Below the pieces are notes generated by a model. The model saw only the letters and a program-made list of their open reading frames with translations, was not told where the DNA came from and did no database searches. From NCBI RefSeq assembly GCF_014635085.1, contig NZ_BMCH01000003.1, forward strand, positions 1-64,000: DNA of 64,000 nt, given 5' to 3'. This document shows, in pieces, positions 34,852 through 43,411 of this stretch (positions are counted from its first letter, which is position 1; each line of letters begins with the position of its first letter). The DNA comes from Asaia siamensis (GTDB lineage: Bacteria > Pseudomonadota > Alphaproteobacteria > Acetobacterales > Acetobacteraceae). The position numbers and the translations under genes were made by a program.

Positions 34852-35156
34852 TCATCATCATCATCGCCACATCCTTCTGGGCCGTTGCCCTCTTTGCCCA
34901 TGCGATGCTGCAACCCAAATTCCTGCGGGTGCAGGGCATCGCGCCGGTGCCCCGCCTTCCCCTGCATCTCTGCCGGATTGTCCTGCCCGTTCTGGCTGCC
35001 TTCCTGTGCTGCCAGCTTGACCTGATTTCCGGCGTGCTCGTGTGGTTTGGCTCTGCCTCTATCGCCGGGCTTTTTGCCTCTGCCTTTCTGACGATCATGT
35101 CCGTCAGGGCCATGAAACGCCCGACACTGACGAATCAGCCAACGAAGATTGCCTGA
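34848..35156 (+). CDS. DUF3325-like small membrane protein
   Basis: 102 residues with three hydrophobic helices (about 1-18, 40-58 and 62-85) and a polar tail. The start overlaps the PepSY gene's stop (ATGA). It completes the DUF3649-PepSY-DUF3325 trio seen near TonB siderophore receptors. The molecular role is unknown. Confidence 0.7.
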   Translation: MIIIIIATSFWAVALFAHAMLQPKFLRVQGIAPVPRLPLHLCRIVLPVLAAFLCCQLDLISGVLVWFGSASIAGLFASAFLTIMSVRAMKRPTLTNQPTKIA

Positions 35157-35157
35157 A

Positions 35158-35192
35158 ACCGGGTCCGTCCGCCTTTGGCGGACGCTACCGGT
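35158..35192. other. Long hairpin between convergent operons
   Basis: GTCCGCC and GGCGGAC (35167-35183) pair around TTT, nested inside ACCGG and CCGGT arms. It lies just after the DUF3325 stop and 40 bases before the lipoprotein stop. No T-run follows on either strand, so it may be a shared 3'-end barrier rather than an intrinsic terminator. Confidence 0.45.
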
Positions 35193-35230
35193 TCAACAGG
35201 GCGTCCCAACAGGACCGCACGAGACCGGCC

Positions 35231-36034
35231 TCAGGGCTTCTTTTCTGCCTGAGCCCGGCTTTCTGCAGCACGCTGGGCATAGGAAGCAGCCTTGTTCAAC
35301 TGACCTGCCCCTCTTGCTGCATTGGCTGCGCAGTCGAGACCGCGCGCCATACCGCGATAATCCAGAATATCCCGACGCAGGGTTACAGCCTTCAATGCCT
35401 CGTTCTCGGCCACGTCATAGGCTCCCTGACGCAGCGCCAGGCGAGACTCGATTTCAGCGCGATCGGCCTGTTCGAGCAAAGGAGGTTTGGCAGAATGCGG
35501 CAGGGCATCGCGCGCGCTGGCGAGAGTTTTCACATCCCCCAGCCCATCTGCGGCAAGCCCCGTAAGGAAGGCGCGCCGCTCACCCAATGCCGGATCGCTG
35601 GTCTGGATACGCCCGCCAGCGTCAAGGGCAGCCTGATACTGACCGAGGCGACAATAGGCCGCCATCGCAACAAGCTCCAGCTCTGCGCCAGCCGTCGCCC
35701 CACGCAGATTCAGGGCACGATGCGTCTGCGCAACGGTGCCCAGAGCCGCCTGAGGGTCGCCCATTCCGAGCTGCGCCACGGCCAGATTATAGCCTGCATC
35801 GTCGATCGCCACGGCATCGTCACGCAGCAGGGCACGATCATAAGCCGTCTGGAACTGCGCCCGGGCCTGTTCGGCTCGGGTCATGTCGAACGCTTCGCGC
35901 CCGACATCCATGGCATTGGCGTAGTCCTGATCGGTGCGTACCCCGCCATGATCGCCCGCGCCGCCGCAGGCGGTCAGGCCAGCAAGAGCGCTGACCGCGA
36001 CAAGAGCCCGATATCTCCGGGTTTGGGATCTCAT
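35231..36034 (-). CDS. TPR-like lipoprotein of the MCE operon
   Basis: A 267-residue protein with a lipoprotein signal: hydrophobic residues 10-21 ending LTAC at the lipobox. The mature part is almost entirely alpha-helical with tetratricopeptide-like repeats (A/L/Y-rich, e.g. QARAQFQTAYDRAL, AELELVAMAAYCRLGQYQAAL). I chose ATG 36034 because it overlaps the mlaD-like stop (ATGA). As last gene of the MCE operon it may take the place of an outer-membrane or periplasmic partner such as PqiC or MlaA (inference). Confidence 0.75.
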   Translation of the reverse strand: MRSQTRRYRALVAVSALAGLTACGGAGDHGGVRTDQDYANAMDVGREAFDMTRAEQARAQFQTAYDRALLRDDAVAIDDAGYNLAVAQLGMGDPQAALGTVAQTHRALNLRGATAGAELELVAMAAYCRLGQYQAALDAGGRIQTSDPALGERRAFLTGLAADGLGDVKTLASARDALPHSAKPPLLEQADRAEIESRLALRQGAYDVAENEALKAVTLRRDILDYRGMARGLDCAANAARGAGQLNKAASYAQRAAESRAQAEKKP

Positions 36035-36999
36035 GGCTTGATATCTCCGGCGCGCAATTTGCGTGGCGTTGCCTTGCCTGAGCTGCCTCCAAGAATCCAA
36101 AGGCTGCGCAATTGGTCGGTCAGTTTCTTCAGGCTGTTCGCCGTTGCCTGGGCCTGGGTTAGCAGAGCGGGAAGCTGGGCGCTCGCCTCATTCATATGCG
36201 CCATCGTCTCCTTGAGTTGCGGCGTGGCCTTCTTCACGTCATTGCTGCTCGAGCGCAGATTACTCATTGTGCCTTCGGTCTGCTTCAGCACGCCCGAAAC
36301 CTGTGCCTCGATGGGCTTCAGACGCTCGATTGAGTCCTGCAGCGACTTGAGAACGTCAACGGCATGGTTGAGCAGCTTGTCATCCATGATGATCCCGCCA
36401 ACCGATCCCTTCCCTGCACGAATGGCGTTCGTGACCGTTGCCAGATCAGCCATGATCCTATCGGCATTATGCAGGCTGGGCATCATACCAGCGCGGATAT
36501 CAGCAATGGTCTTGGTGATCATATCGGCAGGGTTGGGCTCGACCGTAGCCTCCAGCTCGGCAAACTCCCAGTCCATTGCCGGCCCCTTGCTGCGCTCCAG
36601 CTCGATATAGCTCGCGCCGGCGACGACAAAGCGATGACGGATGATCGCGCGACTATCCTTGCGAATATAGGGCTCAAACTGCGGATCAATATCGGCAATC
36701 GCATACATGTTGCCATGAGGATTGATCTTCACCGAGCGGATAGACCCGATACGAATGCCCATGAGCTCGATATCGTTACCGACAGCGAGCCCGGCGATGC
36801 CACTTTCAGGCAGGTTGAAATGCAGCTTGCCGGAAGGCGTCAGCCAGTCGCGCAGCACACCCGCCTCGATGATCGCGAAAATGAACAGACCGAATGTCGC
36901 CATCACGAGAATGCCGACCCATTCATCTGCGTAACGGATACGCATCAGCGGTCGTGAACGGCCATCGGCCTCGGAATTGGAGCGTACGCGAAACATCAC
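36031..36999 (-). CDS. MlaD-like MCE-domain protein
   Basis: A 322-residue protein with a membrane anchor at about residues 29-47. A single MCE domain spans about 55-135 (FNLPESGIAGLAVGNDIELMGIRIGSIRSV, then AIIRHRFVVAGASYIELER). A long helical C-terminal region with coiled-coil character follows (about 160-305). MCE proteins form hexameric rings or tubes that carry lipids between inner and outer membranes. The C-terminal helix is longer than that of E. coli MlaD and is closer to the periplasm-spanning LetB/PqiB-type or organelle TGD2-type proteins. Overlaps of four bases on both sides indicate co-translation with neighbours. Confidence 0.85.
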   Translation of the reverse strand: MMFRVRSNSEADGRSRPLMRIRYADEWVGILVMATFGLFIFAIIEAGVLRDWLTPSGKLHFNLPESGIAGLAVGNDIELMGIRIGSIRSVKINPHGNMYAIADIDPQFEPYIRKDSRAIIRHRFVVAGASYIELERSKGPAMDWEFAELEATVEPNPADMITKTIADIRAGMMPSLHNADRIMADLATVTNAIRAGKGSVGGIIMDDKLLNHAVDVLKSLQDSIERLKPIEAQVSGVLKQTEGTMSNLRSSSNDVKKATPQLKETMAHMNEASAQLPALLTQAQATANSLKKLTDQLRSLWILGGSSGKATPRKLRAGDIKP

Positions 37000-37697
37000 A
37001 CCACCTGCTTCATTGGCATCAGACCTTCATCCAGCAATCTGAAACGCTGCGTGCCCATGGCATTGTAGCCATGCCAGAGTTCCGGCTCCCGCGAGAACCA
37101 GATGACACCACAACCGCGTTCCCGTGCTGCGGTCAGTTCGGCAAGAAAGGCCGTCATCATATCGGCATTCTCCTGTTCGACAGGGTCTTCCAGCAGGAGC
37201 AGGCGTGGCTCCCCCAGAAAGGCCCTGACGCAGGCAGCCTTTGCCCGGTCAGCCTTGCTCAGCCTGCCGGGCGCCAGGCTTGGCAAACCCGGAAGTCCGA
37301 AGCGTCGGGCCAGAGCCGTCGCTTCATCAACGAGATCCTGCGTCGGCGTGCGCGTGTGATGCAGCTGCTGGACAAGGATATTCAGATCGGTCCCGAAGAG
37401 ATCGATCCATGCCCCCTGCTGCATCACCCGCCCGATCCTGCCACGCAACGCCCAGGCGCGCGTCTCGGCGAGCTTCTCCCAATCAAGGCCCAGACACAGT
37501 GCATGACCCGACACGAGTGGCGTCAATCCGCTACACAGATCGGCAAAGCGCGTCGCCCGCAGCGGATCGCGGCAGGCGATCAACAGGCAATCGCCGGGCA
37601 TGAGACGCAAAGAATAAGGAATGGACGCCAGTCCGCTTTCTTCAAAAACCGGCAGGGCTTCTCTCAATTCCAGCACAGCAGAAAGATCATCGCTCAT
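36996..37697 (-). CDS. Degenerate ABC ATPase (MlaF-like pseudo-ATPase)
   Basis: A 233-residue protein with the order of an ABC ATPase but eroded motifs. The Walker A position (41-49) reads ACRDPLRAT with no glycine loop and Arg in place of Lys. The Q-loop VMQQ (91-94) is kept. The signature position (146-150) reads LSKAD instead of LSGGQ. Walker B is LLLLEDP (167-172, acidic residues swapped to E-D). The H-loop position reads WFSRE with no His. ATG 37697 overlaps the mlaE-like stop (ATGA). It probably retains the MlaF fold and MlaE contact, but ATP hydrolysis is doubtful. The reading frame is intact, so it is not simply a decayed gene. Confidence 0.75.
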   Translation of the reverse strand: MSDDLSAVLELREALPVFEESGLASIPYSLRLMPGDCLLIACRDPLRATRFADLCSGLTPLVSGHALCLGLDWEKLAETRAWALRGRIGRVMQQGAWIDLFGTDLNILVQQLHHTRTPTQDLVDEATALARRFGLPGLPSLAPGRLSKADRAKAACVRAFLGEPRLLLLEDPVEQENADMMTAFLAELTAARERGCGVIWFSREPELWHGYNAMGTQRFRLLDEGLMPMKQVV

Positions 37698-38500
37698 GCG
37701 ACAGCCACCCCGAGAACGACATTCACGATCATGATCACCATAATGCCACGGGCAAAGCCACGCGGCAGCAGCGTTGCCAGCGTATCGCTGCGCGTGGCGT
37801 CGAGACCGGTCAGCTGGGTAGCCAGGCTGAGCAGAAATCCGCTGAGAACCAGTTTGAGCGGAATGCCGATATAATCGATCGGCTTCATGGCGCCGACGAT
37901 GTCGTAAAGAAACGTCCAGAGTGGCATCGTGATGATGGCGTGCAGTCTGCATACGCCATAACCCACTGAAAGCGCGATAACACTGAACACAACGCCAAGT
38001 GTGAACGAAGCGAGCATTGTCGCCAGAGCGCGCGGCATTACCAGAGTCAGAAACGGATCGATGCCCTGAGCCTGGAGTGCACGAAGCTCTCCTCCGATCG
38101 TCAACTGCCCAAGCTGTGTCAAGCTGAGCATGGCGCTCCGGCCGAGAAGGATGATGCCGACCAAAACAGGCGCGATTTCACGCACCAGAACCGTCGCAAG
38201 GAGGGAATCCGTCGTATCCGCCATTCCCGCAATGCCGAGCCAGTAGATAGCTTGCGCCACAATGCCGAACCCCGTCAGCGCTGCCGTAAAGAGCGTGCTG
38301 AAAAGCCCGCCTCCTGCCGACTGACGCAGCGTGCTCTTGAACTCGTAGATGACGGTGCGACGCCATGAGGTGGGGCGAGAAGCTTCTCGCACAACCCCCC
38401 AGCTTGCGCCGACGAGCATGAGTGTGAAGCGAAGCTGTCGTCGCGTCAGCCCGCCCAGACGGTGCAGAAAGCGCCGATAAAAAGGTAGCTCTTCTCTCAC
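37694..38500 (-). CDS. MlaE-like permease of the MCE lipid transport operon
   Basis: A 268-residue integral membrane protein with five to six helices. The MlaE family core includes TGFGIVAQAIYWLGIAG, then LVREIAPVLVGIILLGRSAMLSLTQLGQ (family: 'RE.GPVLT.L.vaGR.g......LG'). GELRALQAQGIDP follows (family: 'EIdAL...G.dP....v.PR'). The match is good although LGQLTIGGEL departs from the usual 'GtM.vteEi'. MlaE dimers pass phospholipid to or from the MCE ring. Its start overlaps the stop of the upstream receptor gene (ATGA). Confidence 0.87.
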   Translation of the reverse strand: MREELPFYRRFLHRLGGLTRRQLRFTLMLVGASWGVVREASRPTSWRRTVIYEFKSTLRQSAGGGLFSTLFTAALTGFGIVAQAIYWLGIAGMADTTDSLLATVLVREIAPVLVGIILLGRSAMLSLTQLGQLTIGGELRALQAQGIDPFLTLVMPRALATMLASFTLGVVFSVIALSVGYGVCRLHAIITMPLWTFLYDIVGAMKPIDYIGIPLKLVLSGFLLSLATQLTGLDATRSDTLATLLPRGFARGIMVIMIVNVVLGVAVA

Positions 38501-40803
38501 CGCCGCGCCGCCAGCACATAAGTATTGGTGATACCTAAGGCAGGCAGATAAAACATGCCGCGCGGTCGGAAGAGATAAAAATCGCGCAGCAGCGCATGGG
38601 CCGCTTCCGATACCTGGATAGTGCCCGCATCGGGTGCGCTGACTGCCAGAAGCTCGGACGTTTGCGGCGCCTCTCCCCAGACGTTGAACACCTCCGGCTC
38701 CTTGCCGAGAGTTGCTCCGAAGGCACGGCCGACATCAAGGCCGATCCGGAAATTGGGCGTCAGATCGGCATCGGACAAAGTGATCAGAGCCAGCTCGCGC
38801 AACGCAAGAAGCGCATCGGCCACACGACGCGCGGCCTCTGGATCAGGCTCCTGCGAACACCCGCCGATCAGAACGAGGCGGCTCCCCAGAACCTGAGCGG
38901 AAAACAGATTCTGCTGCTGGACCACCTCCTGAAATTTTTCGACGAGATCCTGCACGATCGGAATCAGGGCAACGTCGCTTTCGGTCGTGGAGTCCTGAAA
39001 CAGCACCGTTGCGACAGGCACCATGGCGTATTGACCCGAGGCAAGCTCACCGGCACCCCGCCTCTCTGGCGCAGCGATAAACCCCTCGCTCAGGCGCGCT
39101 TTAATGCTCGCGGATTCCTCACGGCGTTGCGGGGCCGGCTTTGCGGTACTGCTTTCATCTTCGCGCATGGCCGCAAACCGTATGGCCGCGACCTCAGCAA
39201 CAATGGCGATGATATGCGACACTGCGTGGGGCCGGATCGCATCTTCAAGCACGACCATACCGATAACAAGGCCGCGCGCGAGGATGGGCTGGATATAGAC
39301 CGATTTTGAGCCGATCTGCGCCATGACCATGCGCTGGAACGTACGCAGGCCTTCCTGACTTGCGGCATGATCGCTCTCGATCACTTCGCCTGCCATCAAT
39401 TGGGTAAAGAAGTTCTTCAGATCGCTATGCGACAACTCCATGCCAGCACTATGCGCTTCGGTAGCACTGTCATAGGAATCCTCGCAAAGCAGCCGTTCAT
39501 CGTCACCGACGGAGCGCCAGAACCCCACACGTCTTGCCTTTGCGAGTTCAGCCAGTCTCTGGGTGAGCAAGGGGGCGTCCTGCGTCGGATCGAGAAGATG
39601 AGGTGTCCCCGCCATCGCATTGAGAGCCCGGCTCTCGGCTTTCACCTGCGCACGCTCAAAGCCGATCTGCCGGCGCAGACGCTCGGTCCTGCGATTCTGA
39701 CGCACCAGAAAACCCGCCAGAAGCGCGGCAAGCACAACAATCACAAGCGAAAAGAGAAGTCCCTGTCGTCCAGCGGCCGCCGCAAAGGCGGCAAAATCGT
39801 CTTCGGGCGCATTCAGCAGCAAGACCCAACCCGGCCTTATCTTGTGCAGCGAGGCCATGATGGTGACATACTGCGTGTCATGCGCCTTGATGAGGTGTAC
39901 CCCCGCGCCATAAATGTGGAACAGGGAGAGCGCTCTGGTGAAGACGGGTTGCGTCTGCGGATCGAGCAGCATCTTGTCGAACTGCCAATCGGCCTTGCGT
40001 GCCACATCCAGCAGATTATTGCCCGCTATCATGCGGCCTTCCTTGTCGACCACGACCGCCTTGCCGCTTTTTCCGATCTTGATGGCCGCAAGGAAATCAG
40101 TCAGCCGGTTAAGGGAAATATTGATCGCAAAAACTGCCTGATGACCGTCAGATGTATGGAGAACGCTCGCTGCAGTAACAATCAGCTGCTCGGTCGCGAC
40201 GGTCGGATAAGGATCGGACCAGTTCAGATCGGGATGCTCGAAGGCCCCTTTGTACCAAGGGCGCTGACGCGGGTCATAATCCTTTCCCGGCGTATCCATG
40301 ACGCGAACGAGCTTGCCGCCCTTGTCGTAATACCAGTGTCGGAAAACGTTCTTGTCGCGCAGCAGATGCACCCATTCCATACCATCGCTGATTGCCTCTG
40401 GTGCGCGATCAATAAACCAGAAGGACCCGCGATCATCAGCCAGATAAAAGCTTTCAACCTGGGTGACATTGCGTAGCATGGAGGCGCCATACGCCAGGAA
40501 GACCCGGGGAGGTTCATCGGTAACAGGGTCGGTCAGCAGATCACGTGCCACAATGGCGGTTGCCGGAGCTGGCGCGAGATAATCCGACACTTCTTGCGTG
40601 ATGTTTTTCTGTTCTTCGCTGAGCAGGTCCTGGGAAAGCGAGATCACGCCATTGCGTGTCTTGTGGTAGGAGTGCAGCGTGACGATGACGATCACCACAA
40701 TAACGAGCACAACCCCAAGAATGGGGGCGACGAGCTCGATCAAACGGCGCCTTCTTGTTTCGGCTTCCGGATCAGCCGGATCTATAATCTCGGAAACAGG
40801 CAA
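38497..40803 (-). CDS. dCache receptor with GAF and degenerate class III cyclase-like domain
   Basis: A 768-residue membrane sensor. TM1 lies at about residues 22-44 and a periplasmic double-Cache domain at about 50-345 (DPRQRPWYKGA and WSDPYPTVATEQLIVTAASV are Cache hallmarks). TM2 is at about 350-372. A GAF-like region spans about 395-555 and a C-terminal nucleotide-cyclase-like domain about 600-768. The last has VATVLFQDST (one metal-Asp position kept), NVWGEAPQTSELL and a matching GTIQVSEAAHALL tail. The second metal Asp is replaced (LGSRLVLIGG), so catalysis is unlikely. It is the first gene of the MCE operon, coupled to the permease by ATGA. It may gate or localise lipid transport in response to a ligand. 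Confidence 0.7.
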   Translation of the reverse strand: MPVSEIIDPADPEAETRRRRLIELVAPILGVVLVIVVIVIVTLHSYHKTRNGVISLSQDLLSEEQKNITQEVSDYLAPAPATAIVARDLLTDPVTDEPPRVFLAYGASMLRNVTQVESFYLADDRGSFWFIDRAPEAISDGMEWVHLLRDKNVFRHWYYDKGGKLVRVMDTPGKDYDPRQRPWYKGAFEHPDLNWSDPYPTVATEQLIVTAASVLHTSDGHQAVFAINISLNRLTDFLAAIKIGKSGKAVVVDKEGRMIAGNNLLDVARKADWQFDKMLLDPQTQPVFTRALSLFHIYGAGVHLIKAHDTQYVTIMASLHKIRPGWVLLLNAPEDDFAAFAAAAGRQGLLFSLVIVVLAALLAGFLVRQNRRTERLRRQIGFERAQVKAESRALNAMAGTPHLLDPTQDAPLLTQRLAELAKARRVGFWRSVGDDERLLCEDSYDSATEAHSAGMELSHSDLKNFFTQLMAGEVIESDHAASQEGLRTFQRMVMAQIGSKSVYIQPILARGLVIGMVVLEDAIRPHAVSHIIAIVAEVAAIRFAAMREDESSTAKPAPQRREESASIKARLSEGFIAAPERRGAGELASGQYAMVPVATVLFQDSTTESDVALIPIVQDLVEKFQEVVQQQNLFSAQVLGSRLVLIGGCSQEPDPEAARRVADALLALRELALITLSDADLTPNFRIGLDVGRAFGATLGKEPEVFNVWGEAPQTSELLAVSAPDAGTIQVSEAAHALLRDFYLFRPRGMFYLPALGITNTYVLAARR

Positions 40804-40849
40804 GAATCACGCCTCCCAGGATCTCCCCTTCCGAGGGGAATGACTTGCG

Positions 40850-40880
40850 TTGACAACCTAACGTGCGAATAACCTATGCG
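40850..40880 (+). promoter_or_regulatory. Possible promoter before ygfZ-hisI
   Basis: TTGACA at 40850-40855 matches the -35 consensus exactly. The best -10 candidates (CCTATG at 40873 or TATGCG at 40875) are poor, at 17 to 19 bases spacing. The region is the divergent gap between the MCE operon and ygfZ. Confidence 0.35.
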
Positions 40881-40960
40881 TCGCGTTCACATCTTCTCTC
40901 TTGTTTCATGACGCTGCAATCCGCATCTCCTATCAATACTGTCCGAAATGGAGAACCTTA

Positions 40961-41758
40961 ATGGCAAGAGCATGGCTCACGGATCGCTCGGTCCTCTCCG
41001 TAAGCGGTCAGGACAGGGTGAGCTTTCTACAGGGGCTCGTCTCGAATGACGTAACCCTGGCTGATTCCGAAAAACTGGTCTGGTCAGGCTTCCTGACGCC
41101 GCAAGGGCGTTACCTCTCGGATTTCTTTATCTGGCATAGTGGCGATGTTCTTCACCTCGATGTCCCCGCAGATCACGCGGCCTTTCTCTGCACGCGGCTT
41201 TCGCGCTTCCGTCTGCGGGCCGATGTCCAGATCGAACAGACTACCCTTGCCGTCGAGGCGCTCTGGGACGGCGAAACCGCCAGCGATGCACGGCCTGATC
41301 CGAGGCTCGACACGGCCGGTTCTCGCCGTATTGCCCCGGCCGAGAGCGCAGGCAATGTCGAGGCCCTCGCCGCCTATCACAGCCACCGCCTGTCCCTCGG
41401 CCTGACCGATTCAAGCGATTGCGAGACTGAAAAGACCCTGTTGATCGAAGCCAATTTCGACTGGCTCAACGGCATTTCCTTCCAGAAAGGATGCTATATG
41501 GGTCAGGAGCTCACAGCGCGCACCCATTATCGCGGGCTGGTCAAGAAACGCCTTGTGCCCGTACGCAGCGATCACACCCTGCCGCCACCCGGTACGCTGC
41601 TGATGGAGGGTGATCGCGAGATCGGTCAGATGCGCAGCAGCATCGGCACGCACGGCCTCGCCCTCCTGCGGCGCGAAGTCTGGTCAAAAGACTTCCTGCA
41701 TGAGGGGCTGACCCTCACCCCCCAACGACCCGACTGGTTCAGAGAAGAGACACCATGA
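40961..41758 (+). CDS. ygfZ: Folate-binding YgfZ/GcvT-like protein for Fe-S cluster maintenance
   Basis: A 265-residue protein. The family signature KGCYMGQELTAR near residue 183 holds the conserved Cys, and GLVSNDVT lies near the N-terminus. YgfZ binds tetrahydrofolate and supports assembly or repair of certain [4Fe-4S] enzymes. ATG 40961 is chosen over an upstream in-frame ATG (40901) because MARAWLTDRS fits the family start. Its stop overlaps the hisI start (ATGA). Confidence 0.88.
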   Translation: MARAWLTDRSVLSVSGQDRVSFLQGLVSNDVTLADSEKLVWSGFLTPQGRYLSDFFIWHSGDVLHLDVPADHAAFLCTRLSRFRLRADVQIEQTTLAVEALWDGETASDARPDPRLDTAGSRRIAPAESAGNVEALAAYHSHRLSLGLTDSSDCETEKTLLIEANFDWLNGISFQKGCYMGQELTARTHYRGLVKKRLVPVRSDHTLPPPGTLLMEGDREIGQMRSSIGTHGLALLRREVWSKDFLHEGLTLTPQRPDWFREETP

Positions 41759-42177
41759 GCTACTCCCCCCCCGACCAGCAGACGCTGGAAGGCATCCTCG
41801 ATACGGTCAAATTCGACAAAGACGGGCTGATTGCTGCCATTGCCCAGTCTGCAGAGGCGCCGCATGAGATCCTGATGCTCGCCTGGATGAATCGCGAGGC
41901 TCTGGCTGAAACGCTGGCAACAGGGCGGGTCTGCTACTTCTCACGCAGCCGCAACGCGCTCTGGCGCAAGGGCGAGAGTTCGGGTCAGACGCAGCATCTC
42001 GTTTCTGCGCGTATCGACTGCGACCGCGATGCCGTGCTGGTGCTTGTTCAGCAGAAAGGCGTCGCCTGTCACACCGGACGCCGGAGCTGTTTCTATCACG
42101 AAGTCACGCCCGAGGGGCTGCGCGATACCACCGCCCCCGAAATCTCGGCCGAGGTGCTCTACGGCAAAAGCCACTAG
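41755..42177 (+). CDS. hisI: Phosphoribosyl-AMP cyclohydrolase
   Basis: A 140-residue zinc enzyme of histidine synthesis: hydrolyses phosphoribosyl-AMP. LMLAWMNREAL, YFSRSRNALWRKGESSGQTQ, RIDCDRDAVLV and CHTGRRSCFYHE carry the conserved Cys and Asp metal ligands. It is a single-domain form without the HisE pyrophosphohydrolase. ATG 41755 overlaps the ygfZ stop. Convergent with lpxB, 7 bases away. Confidence 0.93.
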   Translation: MSYSPPDQQTLEGILDTVKFDKDGLIAAIAQSAEAPHEILMLAWMNREALAETLATGRVCYFSRSRNALWRKGESSGQTQHLVSARIDCDRDAVLVLVQQKGVACHTGRRSCFYHEVTPEGLRDTTAPEISAEVLYGKSH

Positions 42178-42184
42178 GGGGGCG

Positions 42185-43405
42185 CTACTCCCGCTCTGCG
42201 GCTACGTCTTTGCCTGCGCTGCGTGACTTTTCGTTCAGAATTCGCAGTACAGCTTCCGCTGCAGCATCGGAAGGCGTTCCGTTGTGCTTGTCCGATTCCG
42301 TCGGTCTGAGTTGGGCCATGACGGCGTCGAACGCCGTTTTCTGCGCCTCGCCCAGAGCGGGATCAGTCAGAAGCGCATAGGCCGAATCGGCAAGATGCTC
42401 TGGCGTGCAGCGTTCCTGAAGCAGTTCAGGCACCACCTCGCGCCCGGCGAGCAGATTGACCATGGCGACATATTTCACCTTTATCATGCGGCGCGCCATG
42501 AATGCCGTCACCGGGTTTACGCGATAAGCGACCGCCATGGGCACATGAGCCAGAGCGAGCTCAAGCGTTGACGTGCCCGATTTCGTCAGCGCCGCCCCGG
42601 CTGCGGCAAAGGCATCATGCTTGTCATGCAGCTCGGTCACGATGATCGGCTTGACCGGCCATTTCGCAACAGCGGCCTTCACTGTCTGGGCGACGAGAGG
42701 AGAGAGCGGCAGCACCGGGCAGATATCCGGCAGGCGCTTCTTTAGCAGCGACAGCATACGGCCATAGACCGGCAAAAGGCGCGGTACTTCCGAGCGACGG
42801 CTACCCGGCATCAGGATCAGCACGGGCGCCTTATCGCTCAGCCCATGACGCAGCCTGAAACGCTTCGCATCGCCCTGATCGGCGCCGGATTGCAGAACGG
42901 GATGGCCTACGAAATCGACCGCCACCCCGCGCTGGGCAAACCACTCGACCTCAAAGGGCAGAAGGCAGAGCAGCCTGTCCCAGAGTTCGGGAAAACTATG
43001 AACGCGCTTTTCATGCCAGGCCCAGACCTGAGGGCCAACATAATGGATCTTCGGTACATTCTGATCGCGTAGCCGCTTGAGAAAGCGCAGGGCAAAACCG
43101 GGGGAGTCGATCGTGACGATCATGTCCGGTTGACGCAGCACCACATCATTCACCGCCTCATTGAGGCGCTGCGATAGCTGCCTGATTCGAGGCAGCACCT
43201 CGACCAGTCCCATGACGGCCAGATCACGCATGGGGAACAGGCTGTTGAGCCCCAGAGCCTCCATGCGTGGTCCGCCGATCCCGACAAAGATCAGATGCGG
43301 GTCGCGCGCGTGCAGCGCCTGCATAAGATGGGCCCCGAGCACATCGCCACTGGCCTCACCTGCCAGAAGCCAGATGACACGAGGGGCGATGAGCGAATGG
43401 GGCAT
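42185..43405 (-). CDS. lpxB: Lipid-A-disaccharide synthase
   Basis: A 406-residue GT19 glycosyltransferase joining UDP-2,3-diacylglucosamine and lipid X. WLLAGEASGDVLGAHLM near residue 13, FVGIGGPRMEALGL, IDSPGFALRFLK, YVGPQVWAWHEKR, FVGHPV and LMPGSRRSEV are all visible, as is ALTKSGTSTLELAL. The last six-base gap after pheT suggests co-transcription with pheST. The usual lpxA-fabZ-lpxD neighbours are absent. Confidence 0.95.
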   Translation of the reverse strand: MPHSLIAPRVIWLLAGEASGDVLGAHLMQALHARDPHLIFVGIGGPRMEALGLNSLFPMRDLAVMGLVEVLPRIRQLSQRLNEAVNDVVLRQPDMIVTIDSPGFALRFLKRLRDQNVPKIHYVGPQVWAWHEKRVHSFPELWDRLLCLLPFEVEWFAQRGVAVDFVGHPVLQSGADQGDAKRFRLRHGLSDKAPVLILMPGSRRSEVPRLLPVYGRMLSLLKKRLPDICPVLPLSPLVAQTVKAAVAKWPVKPIIVTELHDKHDAFAAAGAALTKSGTSTLELALAHVPMAVAYRVNPVTAFMARRMIKVKYVAMVNLLAGREVVPELLQERCTPEHLADSAYALLTDPALGEAQKTAFDAVMAQLRPTESDKHNGTPSDAAAEAVLRILNEKSRSAGKDVAAERE

Positions 43406-43411
43406 GAGCGT

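Noticed and set aside
35158-35192. Intrinsic terminator between DUF3325 and the lipoprotein gene
   Set aside because: Good stem but no T-run on either strand; listed as a hairpin only.
36996-37697. Pseudogene call for the degenerate ABC ATPase
   Set aside because: The frame is intact, of full family length and overlaps both neighbours by four bases, so it looks maintained.
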